In this document: positions 1-11,484 of the stretch, piece after piece
How the letters are laid out: every line of letters starts with the position of its first letter
Position numbering within the stretch: the first letter of the stretch is position 1
DNA from: Symsagittifera roscoffensis
Lineage: Eukaryota; Xenacoelomorpha; Acoela; Convolutidae
Reading direction: 5' to 3'
Assembly: GCF_963678635.1 (NCBI RefSeq)
Contig: NC_087062.1
Coordinates: forward strand, 98,757,705-98,821,704
DNA: 64,000 nucleotides
The notes under the pieces: model-generated
Database searches by the model: none
Told to the model about the DNA's origin: nothing
Seen by the model: only the letters and a program-made list of their open reading frames with translations
Position numbers and translations under genes: made by a program

Positions 1-294
1 ACGCAAAATAGTTCGAAAAGTTTGCTATCTACAACACAAATGACTAAATAGATGACACAAATTTTGAAAAACTGCTTTCCTGTTTCATTAGGATAAAAAA
101 CTGTAGGTTTCTGAAGAAAAATCAAAAAGCACATATCACAACTAAACTCAACCTAATTCAGACTGCAATAAAAATTGGAAGATCTCGTTGAAATTACTTT
201 AGACTAGGTCCTGCAACCTAATTTTGTAAGACAATCAGAGGATACGTTTATCATTGGCACAATTTTTTCGATAGAGAAATAAGATCAAAAACTC

Positions 295-924
295 TTGACT
301 CTTTATCGTACAAATCCTCTTTCCGAGCATCGTAAGAACATGAATGACACGACTTATGACAGAATGATCATTTTGGGAGCTCAAAACTCCAAAAACTGGT
401 TTGTTCTAATTTTGGAGTCATCTTCAATGTCTGCCAAAAGCTTGAATGTAGGAGGATTGAGACTTGACTCAATTGTTGAAGTTCAGGAGCCCATTTACTC
501 GAATACATGTCTAGGAAACGATCGAAATAATCCAATCTTAATAACCACAAAAGAACTGCAGCCGCATACAGTTCTGCCCAATAATGAACACTGGATACCC
601 ATAATATCTAACCCAAATAGCACTGCAATTTTCAACTTCCGCCTAAGACAAGAAAAAGTTCTTCTCATTCAAACACAAAAATTTTATCCCCGACGTGTTC
701 TGGCGTTCTGTGTGATAGACGCCAAGCAAAAATCGACGGAGTATGTGCTTGCGTTCAGAAAAGTCCTATATCTGCATGGACAATACAAATTGAACTCATT
801 GCCGAAAACGAAGCCAATGAAAGCCTCAATCAACTGTTGGATGGCTCAACAATGCAAAATCAACGTCTTGCCGATGCAAACGAACATACAAACGATTGCA
901 AACGAACATACAAGCCTAAGTTAA
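295..924 (+). CDS. Hypothetical 209-aa ORF in repeat copy 1
   Basis: An unbroken 209-codon frame inside the repeated 1.25 kb unit. I do not recognise the family. A stretch near residues 140-170 (RRVLAF, then TEYVLAFRKVLY) loosely recalls the region of MULE-type transposases where a hydrophobic strand precedes a 'tY..f..l' helix, but no catalytic Asp/Glu set can be assigned, so this is only a suggestion. No signal peptide or membrane segment is visible. Copy 2 (7,803-8,087) is cut to 94 codons by a five-base deletion, so the protein, if real, survives only in copy 1. It may be an ORF1-type protein of the reverse transcriptase element that follows copy 2. Confidence 0.35.
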   Translation: MTLYRTNPLSEHRKNMNDTTYDRMIILGAQNSKNWFVLILESSSMSAKSLNVGGLRLDSIVEVQEPIYSNTCLGNDRNNPILITTKELQPHTVLPNNEHWIPIISNPNSTAIFNFRLRQEKVLLIQTQKFYPRRVLAFCVIDAKQKSTEYVLAFRKVLYLHGQYKLNSLPKTKPMKASINCWMAQQCKINVLPMQTNIQTIANEHTSLS

Positions 925-943
925 CGAAAATGATGGATGGGCT

Positions 944-1201
944 TTGTCAGGATACCACAAATCCGGCGTGTCTAACAAAAATATAGCTCAAAATGTTGCG
1001 AATATAAGCATCTGCTCATTGGTTGCTTCAGTCGACATACCAGAGAGTATGAAATACAATTCGGCACTACCAGTTGTTAGAAACGTGCAAAACTCTGCTT
1101 CGAATGAATCCAAGCTAGAAACCAAAGACTTGGAAACCTATAGAACAATGGTGTTTGTAGACAGTATGATGACCAGGATACTCAGTATCCGGTTCAAATG
1201 A
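944..1201 (+). CDS. Hypothetical 85-aa ORF downstream in repeat copy 1
   Basis: An 85-codon frame that starts 20 bases after the 209-codon frame ends and finishes inside the 64 bp palindromic repeat. The same frame is kept in copy 2 (8,492-8,749) with few amino-acid changes. It is Ser/Asn rich and has no recognisable domain. Persistence of the frame in two diverged copies is mild support for coding, but its C-terminus is simply the repeat read through, so it could be a passive frame. Confidence 0.25.
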   Translation: MSGYHKSGVSNKNIAQNVANISICSLVASVDIPESMKYNSALPVVRNVQNSASNESKLETKDLETYRTMVFVDSMMTRILSIRFK

Positions 1202-1310
1202 GAACTCAACTTCGAAAATTTAGAGGCATTTCGATGACCAGGATACACAGTATCCGGTTCAAATGTAAGTCATTGCTGAAAAATTGTATGCAATCTGATG
1301 ACCAGGATAC
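1168..1310 (+). repeat. Tandem ~64 bp repeats with palindromic core (main cluster)
   Basis: Units start at 1,168, 1,233 and 1,297 with the core GATGACCAGGATAC followed by CAGTATCC. The core GGATAC-n-CAGTATCC is an imperfect palindrome. Each unit continues with a variable arm (CTTCGAAAATTTA or CTGAAAAATTGTATG). The third unit is interrupted right after GGATAC by a SINE. Further units occur at 1,723, 6,966, 7,032 and 8,716, so the array is scattered over 7.5 kb and tracks the 1.25 kb repeat. Confidence 0.75.
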
Positions 1311-1640
1311 TTAGCACAGTGGTAAGGCGTTCACTTTGAAATCGTCAGATCGTGTATTCGATCCCATGCCATGGCAATGATAGTGTGTGAGGACAAGCTC
1401 TCTTTTGACCTCCAGCTTCAGGTCTACCACAACCTGACCAATTTCGGCTGCAATAGTGGTAAAACGTGAAAGTTCTAGACGAAAAAAAAACGCCCTTGAG
1501 TCGCAAAAAAGAGCTTCGCTCAACAAAATAACACAATCTGGAATGTGGGGAGATAATACAATTGGACTATTCTCGACAGGACTGTTAAGGCCGACTGATA
1601 GCTCCTCTGCGATTCACAGGAACTACAATTATTATTAGTT
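1311..1640 (+). mobile_element. tRNA-derived SINE
   Basis: The head has a Pol III A-box-like motif (TAGCACAGTGGTAAGG, 1,312-1,327) and, about 30 bases on, a B-box-like motif (GTATTCGATCC, about 1,354-1,364), spaced as in tRNA genes and tRNA-derived SINEs. A ~250 bp non-tRNA body follows, and the element ends in a short ATT repeat (about 1,625-1,636), a typical SINE tail. It lies inside the 64 bp array, splitting the third unit after GGATAC; array sequence resumes near 1,645. No clear target-site duplication was found. Family unknown. A true tRNA gene is unlikely because acceptor-stem pairing and a compact 75-base end are not seen. Confidence 0.65.
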
Positions 1641-1722
1641 ATTTTTAAATGAAAACTCATCTTCGAAAATTTATAGGCATTTCGGTTCAAACTTAAGTCA
1701 TTCCTGAAAATTTGTATGCAAT

Positions 1723-1760
1723 CTGATGACCAAGGATACACAGTATCCTGTTCAAATGTT
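1723..1760 (+). repeat. Isolated unit of the 64 bp palindromic repeat
   Basis: GATGACCAAGGATACACAG then TATCC continues the array of 1,168-1,310 on the far side of the SINE, with a one-base insertion in the core. It marks the right edge of the interrupted array. Confidence 0.7.
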
Positions 1761-1789
1761 ATTACTTCTTGGTTGATTGAAATCAAAGT

Positions 1790-3400
1790 GTCTGTTTAAT
1801 ATAAATCTGGAAAATGTTAATCTTTAAATTTTGTTGCTCGAAATTATGCAAACAACAACCAAAATCACAGAAATGATACAAAATTTAAAAATAGAAATTT
1901 AGTCATCCGCAATAAAATCTTAAATTCATAGAATTTTCATTTCAAAAAATGAATTAAAGATCCTAATGGAATGATACTAAAAATTGTTTTGTTTCCCAAT
2001 TTTTGGCACGTTAAGCTTACAGCACTTCTCAAGTGTACGGTGCTTTTTATTGAAAAAACTTCATTTCGGAGTTTAAAAACACAGTAAAGCTGTAAAAAAG
2101 TATTCGGATAAAACTATTTCTGGAATAGTCGCAAAAAAACCAGAAGATATTTGGTTGAATTTGTGCAAATATGATTTTTTTTGGGAAATTTCTTCTGAAA
2201 AATTGTGCAGTAGTTAATTAAAAGGCACAACAAGTGATCAATTCGGTGAAGCTAGGATGGGAAAATTCTATGATTCATAAGCCAAACTTTGTCAAATTAC
2301 CGTTTAAGTGTTTCACATTATATTGGAAAGCTGACCGACGCCTGCAACTTTATAAACAAAAAAAATTACAACTAAATTTAAAAAGAAAAAGCAACATTAA
2401 TATTAGAGTAAGCAATTTTCTAAGTGATCGTTTTATACAAATCATGCAAATGTTTTATCCAGTTTAAATAAACCGAAAATATTTGATTGATCAACCAGAT
2501 TTGATTTCATGCCTAATAAAAAAACCTCAAATTATGTCATACTTTATGATTAGAAATTTAGTGCAACGTATTCAATTATTCGATATCATTTGTTTTGATG
2601 TCGCTTTGTTTATTACAATTATTACTTGAAATCAAAGGTTTCTTTTGTCAATTTGCTTCAAAAGAAATTTGATTGAATAATCTACTAAAATTTCAAAATT
2701 GTTTTTAAGAAAAATATATACATCAAAACAGCGCAAATTACCATCTTGGCTAAAATTTCAAAAAGTATGTATATTAGCAACGTTTTAAAAAATCATCATT
2801 ATTCGAAAAAAAATCCTTTCAAGCAGCATCTTACAATTGGAGTTTTAAGCAAAAATTTTTAGATAACCAGATTTTATTCCAAAAATTATGACAAACATTA
2901 GAGAATTTTTCACAAATACTCAATACAAGTAAAATACTACAAAAAATCTAAATTTTTTATTTTCAGAAACAACCAAAAACGGTGAAAAACAAATCAATCA
3001 AAGTTCTAAATCAATATAAAGCCTGCAAAGGAGATTTTTTTTCAATTTATTTTTCACGTATAATATCGTTAACTTAATACATTGATCCTTGATATAAAGA
3101 CAAAGGTAAGCTTCCACATTTTTCTTGAACTTTTGAATTTGTGATAGAACAGTTTCAACCAAGTCCATTTTTCAAGACAGTTTTCAGACAAATCAATATT
3201 GGAACTATGTGAAACCTTTTTAAAAAGTGCTTATTCATAATGAACAACCAATTTTAAAAAAACTAAATTAGGAAATATTTTTTTTAAACTTGCTTGATTG
3301 ATTGTGTCTTATTGTTAATTACTACACAATAAAGTGTAAAAATTCTTAATTTTGAAACCGTCAAAAAAGTTTGTGGAAAAAAAATCCAGAAAAAAAATTT
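1790..3400. other. AT-rich non-coding stretch
   Basis: No convincing gene, RNA or mobile element is visible. The only frame above 60 codons (2,234-2,467, plus strand) has low-complexity Lys/Leu/Asn composition and no motif, so I treat it as chance. Confidence 0.5.
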
Positions 3401-3420
3401 TCTTAATAAAAACGACAATT

Positions 3421-3790
3421 CAGGCTTCGCAAAAACCTCGAATATGCTGACCCATTTTCAAACCAAATGAATAGATTAGGAAGATTTGAAGGAGTTTAAT
3501 TCTGATAATATTTTGTTCAAACTGCACAAAAAAGTTCATGATAACTTAAGACTAACATACGAATATATTTCGAAAATTATTAATTTTTTTATTTGTATTT
3601 AATCTCAAAAAGTCTTTAAACCTTTATGGGTAAGCTTTCTAGGATAAACTGAATTAGATTTTTAAAAATTACATGCATACCAGAATGTTAGTGAAAGCTA
3701 AAATTTTCCGTATCTGATTTTTTTTTGGTTTTTTTGTTGTGTTGTTTTTGATCAAACATTATTTGTGTTGAAAATCAAGATAAGATCTCA
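3421..3790 (+). repeat. Diverged ~370 bp direct duplication, copy 1
   Basis: Landmarks such as GAATATGCTGRCC, TCAAACYAAATGAAT, AAGACTAACMTACGAATATA and ATGGGTAAGCTTTCTAGG recur in the same order about 468 bases downstream (3,890-4,265). Divergence is noticeable, with indels of several bases. No coding frame spans either copy. It may be an old tandem duplication or two copies of an unknown non-autonomous element. Confidence 0.65.
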
Positions 3791-3889
3791 AGTTGGAAAA
3801 AAACAATGTTTCTATATTAAACCAATTTGTCAAAGCGATTTATAGTTTTATGCTTCTGGCAGCTCGCATTCAAAATAAGAAACGACAAA

Positions 3890-4265
3890 TTAGACATCGC
3901 AAAGACCTTGAATATGCTGGCCTGTTTTCAAACTAAATGAATCGACTAGGAAGATTTAAAGGATATTGTTTGTGATAATATTTCTTCAAACTGCGTGAAA
4001 AAAGAATCATGATAACCTAAGACTAACCTACGAATATAATTTGAAAATTATCAATTTTTTTTTATTTCTATTTAATCTCAAAAATTATTTGAACATTTAT
4101 GGGTAAGCTTTCTAGGATAAACTGAAGTAGATGTTTAAAAATTAAATGCATAACAGAATGTCAATGAAAGCTAAAAAACTTCGAATCTGAATTATTGATT
4201 TTTTTCAGCATTTTAATCAAAAATTATTTGTGTTGAAAATCAAAATAAGATTTCAATTCGGAAAA
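3890..4265 (+). repeat. Diverged ~370 bp direct duplication, copy 2
   Basis: Second copy of the repeat at 3,421-3,790, same orientation, with the same ordered landmarks (GAATATGCTGGCC, ATGGGTAAGCTTTCTAGG). Between the copies is about 100 bp of unrelated AT-rich sequence. Confidence 0.65.
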
Positions 4266-4269
4266 AAAC

Positions 4270-6955
4270 AATAATTTTATATTCCCAAATTTTAAAACAG
4301 TATAGCGCGATTTTATTTTCAATCAATATCATATGAAAATAACATCTTGCGCGGGATGTTTTTGAAAGGGAAATTGAATAATTTTTAATAAAAAAAATCG
4401 TGGCGATCTATGTCCAAGACAAAAATTTTTAAAAATGAATTCAATTTTCTAACTGTTTTCAGTGCCGGAAATGCGTGAAACTTTGAAAACTTATGGAACG
4501 TACTCCCTAAGAAATTCTAGGGATGAGAACCCTGATTCGTTTCACGCAACTTCAGGAATGTCCTTAACTCACTTGAATATTTATCGAAATTGTTTTCTGT
4601 TTTATCAAACTTGCCAGAAGAAGAGCGAGAGTTAGACCTAAAATCATTGGGCATGATTTTGTCAGTAATTCCTTCTCAAATCACCCCACTAAACGAACTC
4701 CAGCAATGAATGAGCAAAAGTTTATTGATAGTGTGTTATAGTTAACTGACTTATATAATATAAAGGCATGGATGACAATTAATAGAAATGATCAGATAAA
4801 TAACATACTTTAAAAGGAAACGTTCACTAAATTGAAAAAAAAAATCCAGTTATATTACGTATGAAGCAAATCTTAACATCGCGGTGGAAAATAGATATTC
4901 ATAACATTCATTTAAGTCCCCATTTAGAATATCATATGGTTATGCGTGTTTTAAATTGTAATTTGAGACATCTTTTGAAAAGGAAACATGGCAATCGAGT
5001 GAAAAAACGTTGATAAAACAAACTTCGATGTTCCTTGCAGAAGTGTACCAACGAACAAATTTTTTAAAACATATTCCGTTTCCTTAAGTTTTTAAAGCAC
5101 TTCATAAAACTCTAGAGTCTTTTCAGTCATTTCTTGATGATTGGACACAATTTTTGGAAATTTGATTCTTAGTGCATTTGGACGATACAACTGACTTTCT
5201 AACTTTTTAATTCTAAAGGTGTAAAGAACTCACTGCCTGTTTTTTGATAAAATTTTTCACTGAAATTGCAAGGTTTTCTAAATAATTTTATACTTTTCAA
5301 TTGTTGTTTCGATATGCTTTGACATTTAACTTCAAAGTTTCTTTGCAGCATCAGCCTTTTTCAAGCATCTATTAATGTTTTTTTAAGCAAAAATTGTTTT
5401 AGTTATTTCAGCTACCGAAACAAAAGGAAACTTTAACATGGATTGGTATGGTGGTGGATTGTGTTTACTATAACTTTTCTTGAGTTTTGATTGGAAAAAT
5501 TTAATTTTTTCTCGAAATTGTTTCACTTTTCCGTCATTTCATTTTAAAAATTGTTCAACAACCGTTCCAAAAAATCATCACTTTTTTATTCCCAACCAAA
5601 GTAATTTACTTTGGAAACAAAGATTTTAGTAAAACGAGAACACAAATTTTTGTTGCCAAGAAAAGGCTCACCACCGTTGTTCCTTAATAAAAAACTGCAA
5701 GAAAAACTTTTTATGAAGTCACGTCAATATTTTATCAAAGTTGACAAGTCTTTTCTGTAAAAAAAAGTATTGTCAACCGGTTAAAAAGTTGGCTGAGAAT
5801 TATTTATGAGAAAACAATAACAAAAAAAAGGCTGTGTAATAGTGTAATAGTTGATAGTTGACCCAGATTAAAATAATAGATGCCAATTTAAAAGTGTAAT
5901 TATTTTAAAACTTGATGAGTTTATTTTACAATTTTATCATGGCTGAATTTTTTCAACCTGTCTTGGTTATAAAAAAAACTAAAACCGAAATAAAGGAAAC
6001 CAAAAATAAATAAAAAGCATAGACTATAAAAAACAAAAAAAAACAACTATCAAACAAAAGTGAAGCATTCTGAATTTCAAATACAACGTTGAATTATTGA
6101 AAAAAAGATAATGAATCAGGGAAAACATAGAAAAAAGGTCGTAATTTTTTTTGACGCACAATAAAAATTGTGTGTCTCTTTTTAAAAGTTATCCAATCAG
6201 ATCAATCATTATCGGAAGAGATTTAAAACGAAACCAACACTAAGTTTGGACCAATTTTCTAGGAATAAGTCCCACAGTTTTTGTAATGAATGCCACAATT
6301 ATCTTCTTTTCACCATGCTGAAAAAACAACGAAAAAAAAACAACAAAATTGCCGAAAAAATTGCAAAATTAGTTGCAAAAGTAATTAATCCTAAAATAAA
6401 AAAAACAAATCTATGAATCAAAGGAAAATTTTTACCGGAATTGATTACAAGTTTCAATGGAATTAAAAAAGAAAAAAAATGAACAATTTTAGATAACAAG
6501 ACGGCAAAGTTTTTAAAATTTTAAATCTAGATTTTCAAGGATAAAAAAAAACAGGAAACAAACAGTCAATTTAGTCAGAATTTTAGATCTAATGTTGTAT
6601 GATTTTCTCAAACTTTTGGAAATAGTTTATAGGGTTACTCATTAGCTTCACTTGAATTAGGAATGTACGCGAGGTTTCTTTCCATTCTGCAGTATTATTG
6701 ATTTTCAGTGCTTATAATTTAAATGCTTTTAATTGAATGCAGAAAAAAAAGAAATTATTATCTTGTAATTTCCAATCAGTGTAAAGGTATTTCTAAACAC
6801 AGTTGGTCAGTATCTACTGATGTATTATAAAACAAAGAAACGATTTTATTTTTTTTTGTTTCGCAGTGCAATATTGACTTTCAGTGCCTACAAAGTTGCC
6901 TATCTGGAACAACTTTTGTGGGAACTTGCAGAAACCAATAGAACAGTGCCATTTG
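4270..6955. other. AT-rich non-coding stretch
   Basis: No gene or recognisable mobile element seen. The 66-codon minus-strand frame at 6,299-6,499 is Phe/Leu-rich because of homopolymer T/A tracts and looks like chance. Confidence 0.45.
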
Positions 6956-6959
6956 TAAA

Positions 6960-7065
6960 CAATATGATGACCAGGATGCCCAGTATCCTGTTCAAATGTA
7001 AATTCTTTATCGAAGTTTTGTAGGCAATTTAATGACCAGGATACCCAGTATCCGTTTCAAATGTA
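6960..7065 (+). repeat. Two units of the 64 bp palindromic repeat
   Basis: Units at 6,966 and 7,032 carry the ATGACCAGGAT core with CAGTATCC, spaced 66 bases apart, as in the cluster at 1,168-1,310. They lie about 450 bases before copy 2 of the 1.25 kb unit. Confidence 0.7.
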
Positions 7066-7509
7066 ATTTAGTTTTTGATTATTTCAAATCTTTGTTGGTG
7101 TATTTTTTGAATCTGGATATTCAATTTTTCCAATTTTTGGGGCTCAACATTATGCAGAAACTACAAAAAAAATAGGAAAGATGAAAAAAATTTTAAAAAA
7201 CGCCATCTGTACACTAAAGTAATTTTATATCATAACGAGTCCAAACTGTGCACTGGATAGGCGCAAAAATTTTGTTCCCGGATTTTTCAGACAAATCTTT
7301 ACACAGGCTAAAATTCCGTCGAAATATCAAACATGTGAAAGAACAAAAAAAGCACAGAAGAGTATCTGCTTACATTTTTACCAAATTCACATTTTGGCCT
7401 CAAATTGTTAATAATTGAAAACCAAAATTTCTTTCGTCTCGAATAAGTCACAAATTTGTTCAGAAAAACATGCTATCTTCTACAAAAGTAAGGACTCATC
7501 TTTAAAAGG

Positions 7510-8775
7510 CGCAAAATGGTTCGAAAAGTTTGCTATCTACAACACAAATGACTAAATAGATGACACAAATTTTGAAAAACTGCTTTCCTGTTTCATTAGG
7601 CCAAAAATCTGTAGGTTTCTGAAGAAAAATCAAAAAGCACATATCACAACTAAACTCAACCTAATTCAGACTGCAATAAAAATTGGAAGATCTCGTTGAA
7701 ATTACTTTAGACTAGGTCCTGCAACCTAATTTTGTAAGACAATCAGAGGATACGTTTATCATTGGCACAATTTTTTCGATAGAGAAATAAGATCAAAAAC
7801 TCTTGACTCTTTATCGTACAAATCCTCTTTCCGAGCATCGTAAGAACATGAATGACACGACTTATGACAGAATGATCATTTTGGGAGCTCAAAACTCCAA
7901 AAACTGGTTTGTTCTAATTTTGAAGTCATCTTCAATGTCTGCCAAAAGCTTGAATGTAGGAGGATTGAGACTTGACTCAATTGTTGAAGTTCAGGAGCCC
8001 ATTTACTCGAATACATGTCTAGGAAACGATCGAAATAATCCAATCTTAATAACCACAAAAGAACTGCAGCCGCATACTGCCCAATAATGAACACTGGATA
8101 CCCATAATATCTAACCCAAATAGCACTGCAATTTTCAACTTCCGCCTAAGACAAGAAAAAGTTCTTCTCATTCAAACACAAAAATTTTATCCCCGACGTG
8201 TTCTGGCGTTCTATGTGATAGACGACAAGCAAAAAACGACGGAGTATGTGCTTGCGTTCAGAAAAGTCCTATATCTGCATGGACAATACAAATTGAACTC
8301 ATTGCCGAAAACGAAGCCAATGAAAGCCTCAATCAACTGTTGGATGGCTCAACAATGCAAAGTCAACGTCTTGCCTAGTTTTTTCTGAGCAAAAGAACGC
8401 TTAGGTTTGCCGCCACATCCATCAATGAGCGTCGATTGAGGGCTTGTGTGCGAACATACAAGCATAAGTTAACGAAAATGATGGATGGGCTTTGTCAGGA
8501 TACCACAAATCCGGCGTGTCTAACAAAAATATAGCTCAAAATGTTGCGAATATAAGCATCTGCTCATTGGTTGCTTCAGTCGACATACCAGAGAGTATGA
8601 AATACAATTCGGCACTACCAGTTCTTAGAAATGTGCAAAACTCTGCTTCAAATAAATCCAAGCTAGAAACCAAAGACTTGGAAACCTATAGAACAATGGT
8701 GTTTGTAGACAATATGATGACCAGGATACTCAGTATCCGGTTCAAATAAAAACTCAACTTCGAAAATTTATAGGC
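7510..8775 (+). repeat. Dispersed ~1.25 kb repeat unit, copy 2
   Basis: Second copy of 2-1,243. It ends with a 64 bp palindromic unit at 8,716 and runs straight into reverse transcriptase sequence from 8,793. Compared with copy 1 it has a five-base deletion near 8,076 and a replaced segment near 8,377-8,452. Confidence 0.8.
7803..8087 (+). pseudogene. Truncated copy of the 209-aa repeat ORF
   Basis: The first 92 codons match the 209-aa frame at 295-924; then a five-base deletion near 8,076 shifts the frame and ends it at 94 codons. The remaining coding similarity continues out of frame downstream. No independent function is suggested. Confidence 0.55.
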
Positions 8776-8792
8776 ATATACAAAGAGATCCA

Positions 8793-10620
8793 ATGATCAA
8801 AGCATCAAAAGACATCCGAACACTTATTGGACGGCCTATTGAAGACTGGAAGGAAAACAAATTCGACAAATTGTTGACGGAAGCAGTGAGATGTGGCAAA
8901 AAGAAACAAATAAATCAAGATTTTTTGGACGACAAACATAACTCGAAAGTGTTTGCTTCATTAATGATGAAAGGCAAAGTGAGAAGTGCTATGCGGTGGC
9001 TCTCGGAGAGAGCAAGCGGGGGTGTGCTTGATCCGATGCAAGAGGTGAAGAAAGGTCTGACCGTTTTAGAGAATTTGAAGACAAAGCATCCAGAGCCACG
9101 CAAAATCACATCTCTCTTCGCAATTGCAAGTGCCCGTTTTACCCGACTTTGAAGATGTTATAATCAGTTCTGCTTCGATTGAAAAGACGACACGTTCTTT
9201 GCAGGGCAGTTCGGGAGCTTCGGCCGACGGTTTTATTACGTCATGGGGCTCACAGTTCACACTTGAGAGACGAAGTTGCAACTCTCGTCACAAAAATGTG
9301 CAATCAAATCTTACCATGGTCGAAAGTGCGAGGACTGGTTTCTGGAAGATTGATTGCGCTTGATAAACGTCAACGTCCTGGCGTGCGACCTATTGGCATA
9401 GGCGAATGTCTACGGATAATAATTTGCAAAAGTGTGGCTGAGTTCACAAAAATTGACCTTGAAGAAACATGTTCGACTGATCAATTAGCTTGCGAGCTGA
9501 AAACTGGCGTTGAAGGTGCAATTCATGCGCTCTCTGATGTTTTTGATGACAACAAGGAAGATGGCTGTGGAATGCTGTTGATGGATGCATCAAACGCTTT
9601 CAACTCGCTCAATCGTGAAACAGCGTTGTGGAATGCTCGAAAATTGTGGACTAGATGTTCTAGATTTATTTTCAATACTTACAGAGGCTTCGCGTCGCTT
9701 TTCGTTGCTGGTGCCGTTGAAGTGATCTACAGTAGGGAAGGAACCACACATGGAGACCCACTGGCAAGGTTCTTCTATGGTGTTTCACTTTTTCCCCTGA
9801 TTCGGAAGTTAAAGGATCCGATCAATGTGTTACAAAGTTGGTATGTTGATGATTCTGCAGCCATAGCAAAAGTCAAGAAATTGGAGATATGGCTCAAAAG
9901 ATTGATTGAGGAAGGTCCCGCCTTCGGTTACTTTCCATAGCCTTCCAAAAGTTTTCTGAGTGTCGATAAACAATATGCTGAAAAAACGCATCACATATTT
10001 GACAATTACTCGATTACTATAGTGGAAGGGAAGAAGTTTTTGGGCGGTTTAACTGGAGACGGAAATGAGAAGGACATCTACCTGAAAAAAAGAATTTGAA
10101 TGGGTAGACAAAAGTTCAAAACTTTTTTGTGGCAAAAACAGAACCACTATGTGCTTTATCAGGACTGACTAAGTCCCTACAAGCGGAATAGAATTTTTCC
10201 CATCGTGTTTTGGGTGGATCTAGTCAGCTTTTTCAACCGCTAGAGAACCATTTAATGGAGAAATTCTTACCTGCGTTACTTAGAACTTCGTCAATTTCAT
10301 CAATGAAGAGACTTCTCTTTTGTTTGCCAGCAAGAAAGGGTGGTCTTGGATTGTGTAACCCAACCAGTTTAGCTGATGAGTCTTATAACACGTCACGGGA
10401 AGCAGTTACGGTTCTTTATGATGCTATTGTTGATCAGCACGGTTTTTCCCATGAAGACCACAGAAAGCAAATGTCTCGATCGAGGAAAAAACATCATCAA
10501 ATAATGGAAGAAAAACATGAAGAGTTGTTCGGGGAGTTATTGAATGAGCTACCACCAGACCAAGTTCGCGCAGTAAAAAGAATCAATGAAGGAAGCTTGT
10601 CTGCCTGGCTGACAGCGTTA
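8793..10620 (+). pseudogene. Non-LTR-type reverse transcriptase, frameshifted, cut by assembly gap
   Basis: Four overlapping frames give one polymerase-like protein: 8,793-9,152 (N-terminal, motif MKGKVRSAMRWLSE), 9,124-9,363, 9,179-9,940 and, after stops, 10,210-10,620. The third frame carries the core motifs: RPGVRPIGIGE, the motif-A-like DASNAFNSLNR (Asp near 9,584), a glycine-rich THGDPLA (near 9,750) and the catalytic box YVDDSA (9,843-9,860). The last frame has LPARKGGLGLCNP, common after the polymerase core in this group. These motifs fit LINE-type rather than LTR-type enzymes; the exact clade is not resolved. At least three frame breaks make it inactive. The protein continues into the N gap. 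Confidence 0.75.
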
Positions 10621-10820
10621 NNNNNNNNNNNNNNNNNNNNNNNNNNNNNNNNNNNNNNNNNNNNNNNNNNNNNNNNNNNNNNNNNNNNNNNNNNNNNNNN
10701 NNNNNNNNNNNNNNNNNNNNNNNNNNNNNNNNNNNNNNNNNNNNNNNNNNNNNNNNNNNNNNNNNNNNNNNNNNNNNNNNNNNNNNNNNNNNNNNNNNNN
10801 NNNNNNNNNNNNNNNNNNNN
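10621..10820. other. Assembly gap (200 N)
   Basis: An exact run of 200 N, typical of a scaffold gap of unknown true length. It truncates the reverse transcriptase remnant; sequence on its right shows no continuation of that frame. Confidence 0.99.
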
Positions 10821-11484
10821 GTTTGAAAATCTTGGATAATTTCTGCACCTGTAATGCGCAAAACAATGTTTTTTTTAAAGAAATTTGTTCATCTAATCAG
10901 TGTTGCTATAGCTTTCAACCGCTCCCAAATGAGTATAAAAAATTTTATTCGACGCGTTTTCGATGAGTTTGGTTCAATAGCACTAAATTATTTTATGGCA
11001 CGTCGTCAAATTGATTGAAAATGACAACCGTGAGAAGAAAAAATTTTACTACAGAAAAATAAGTTAAATAATTTTGGTAAAACTTCAGAGGGAGCCCTGA
11101 CTTACACAAAAAATTGACCTCAAGAAAAATTTAAATAAGGAAAATTTTGGCTCTTATAACGCACAAAACAATAATTTTTTGCTCATCTTTTACTAGTTAT
11201 TCGCCACAAAAAACCAATGCTGTATTTCTTATAAGGAAAGATATTACCTACTTAATTAACGTTTCCTTATGAAAAGCAAAAAAAATAAGATAAATGACTC
11301 GTTTTTTTGATAAGTTTGCTAAAACATAATTCAATGCAAAAAATTTTTTTAGAATACATCCCTGTTTTAGCCTCATGGGCTAAGAAAAAAATGCCATTTT
11401 TTCAGAAGAGAAATAGACTTGAACGATTAATTTTTCTTTTTCAATATTAATTGACAGTATTTATGCATCTTTACTAGCACATAG
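10821..11484. other. AT-rich flank left of the LTR element
   Basis: No gene, repeat or motif recognised. The bases just before the LTR (ending CACATAG) do not repeat after the other LTR. Confidence 0.5.

Larger units (their letters stand above)
2..1243 (+). repeat. Dispersed ~1.25 kb repeat unit, copy 1
   Basis: This segment recurs at 7,510-8,775 in the same orientation, offset by 7,508 bases over its first 570 bases, with only scattered substitutions. Copy 2 has lost five bases near 8,076 and carries a different ~75-base stretch near 8,377-8,452. Because copy 2 runs directly into a reverse transcriptase remnant, the unit is probably the 5' part of that retroelement family; that link is inference. 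Copy 1 keeps a 209-codon frame that is broken in copy 2. Confidence 0.8.

Noticed and set aside
1168..1310. CRISPR-like spaced repeats
   Set aside because: Eukaryotic context, degenerate units, no unique spacers of constant length and no cas genes.
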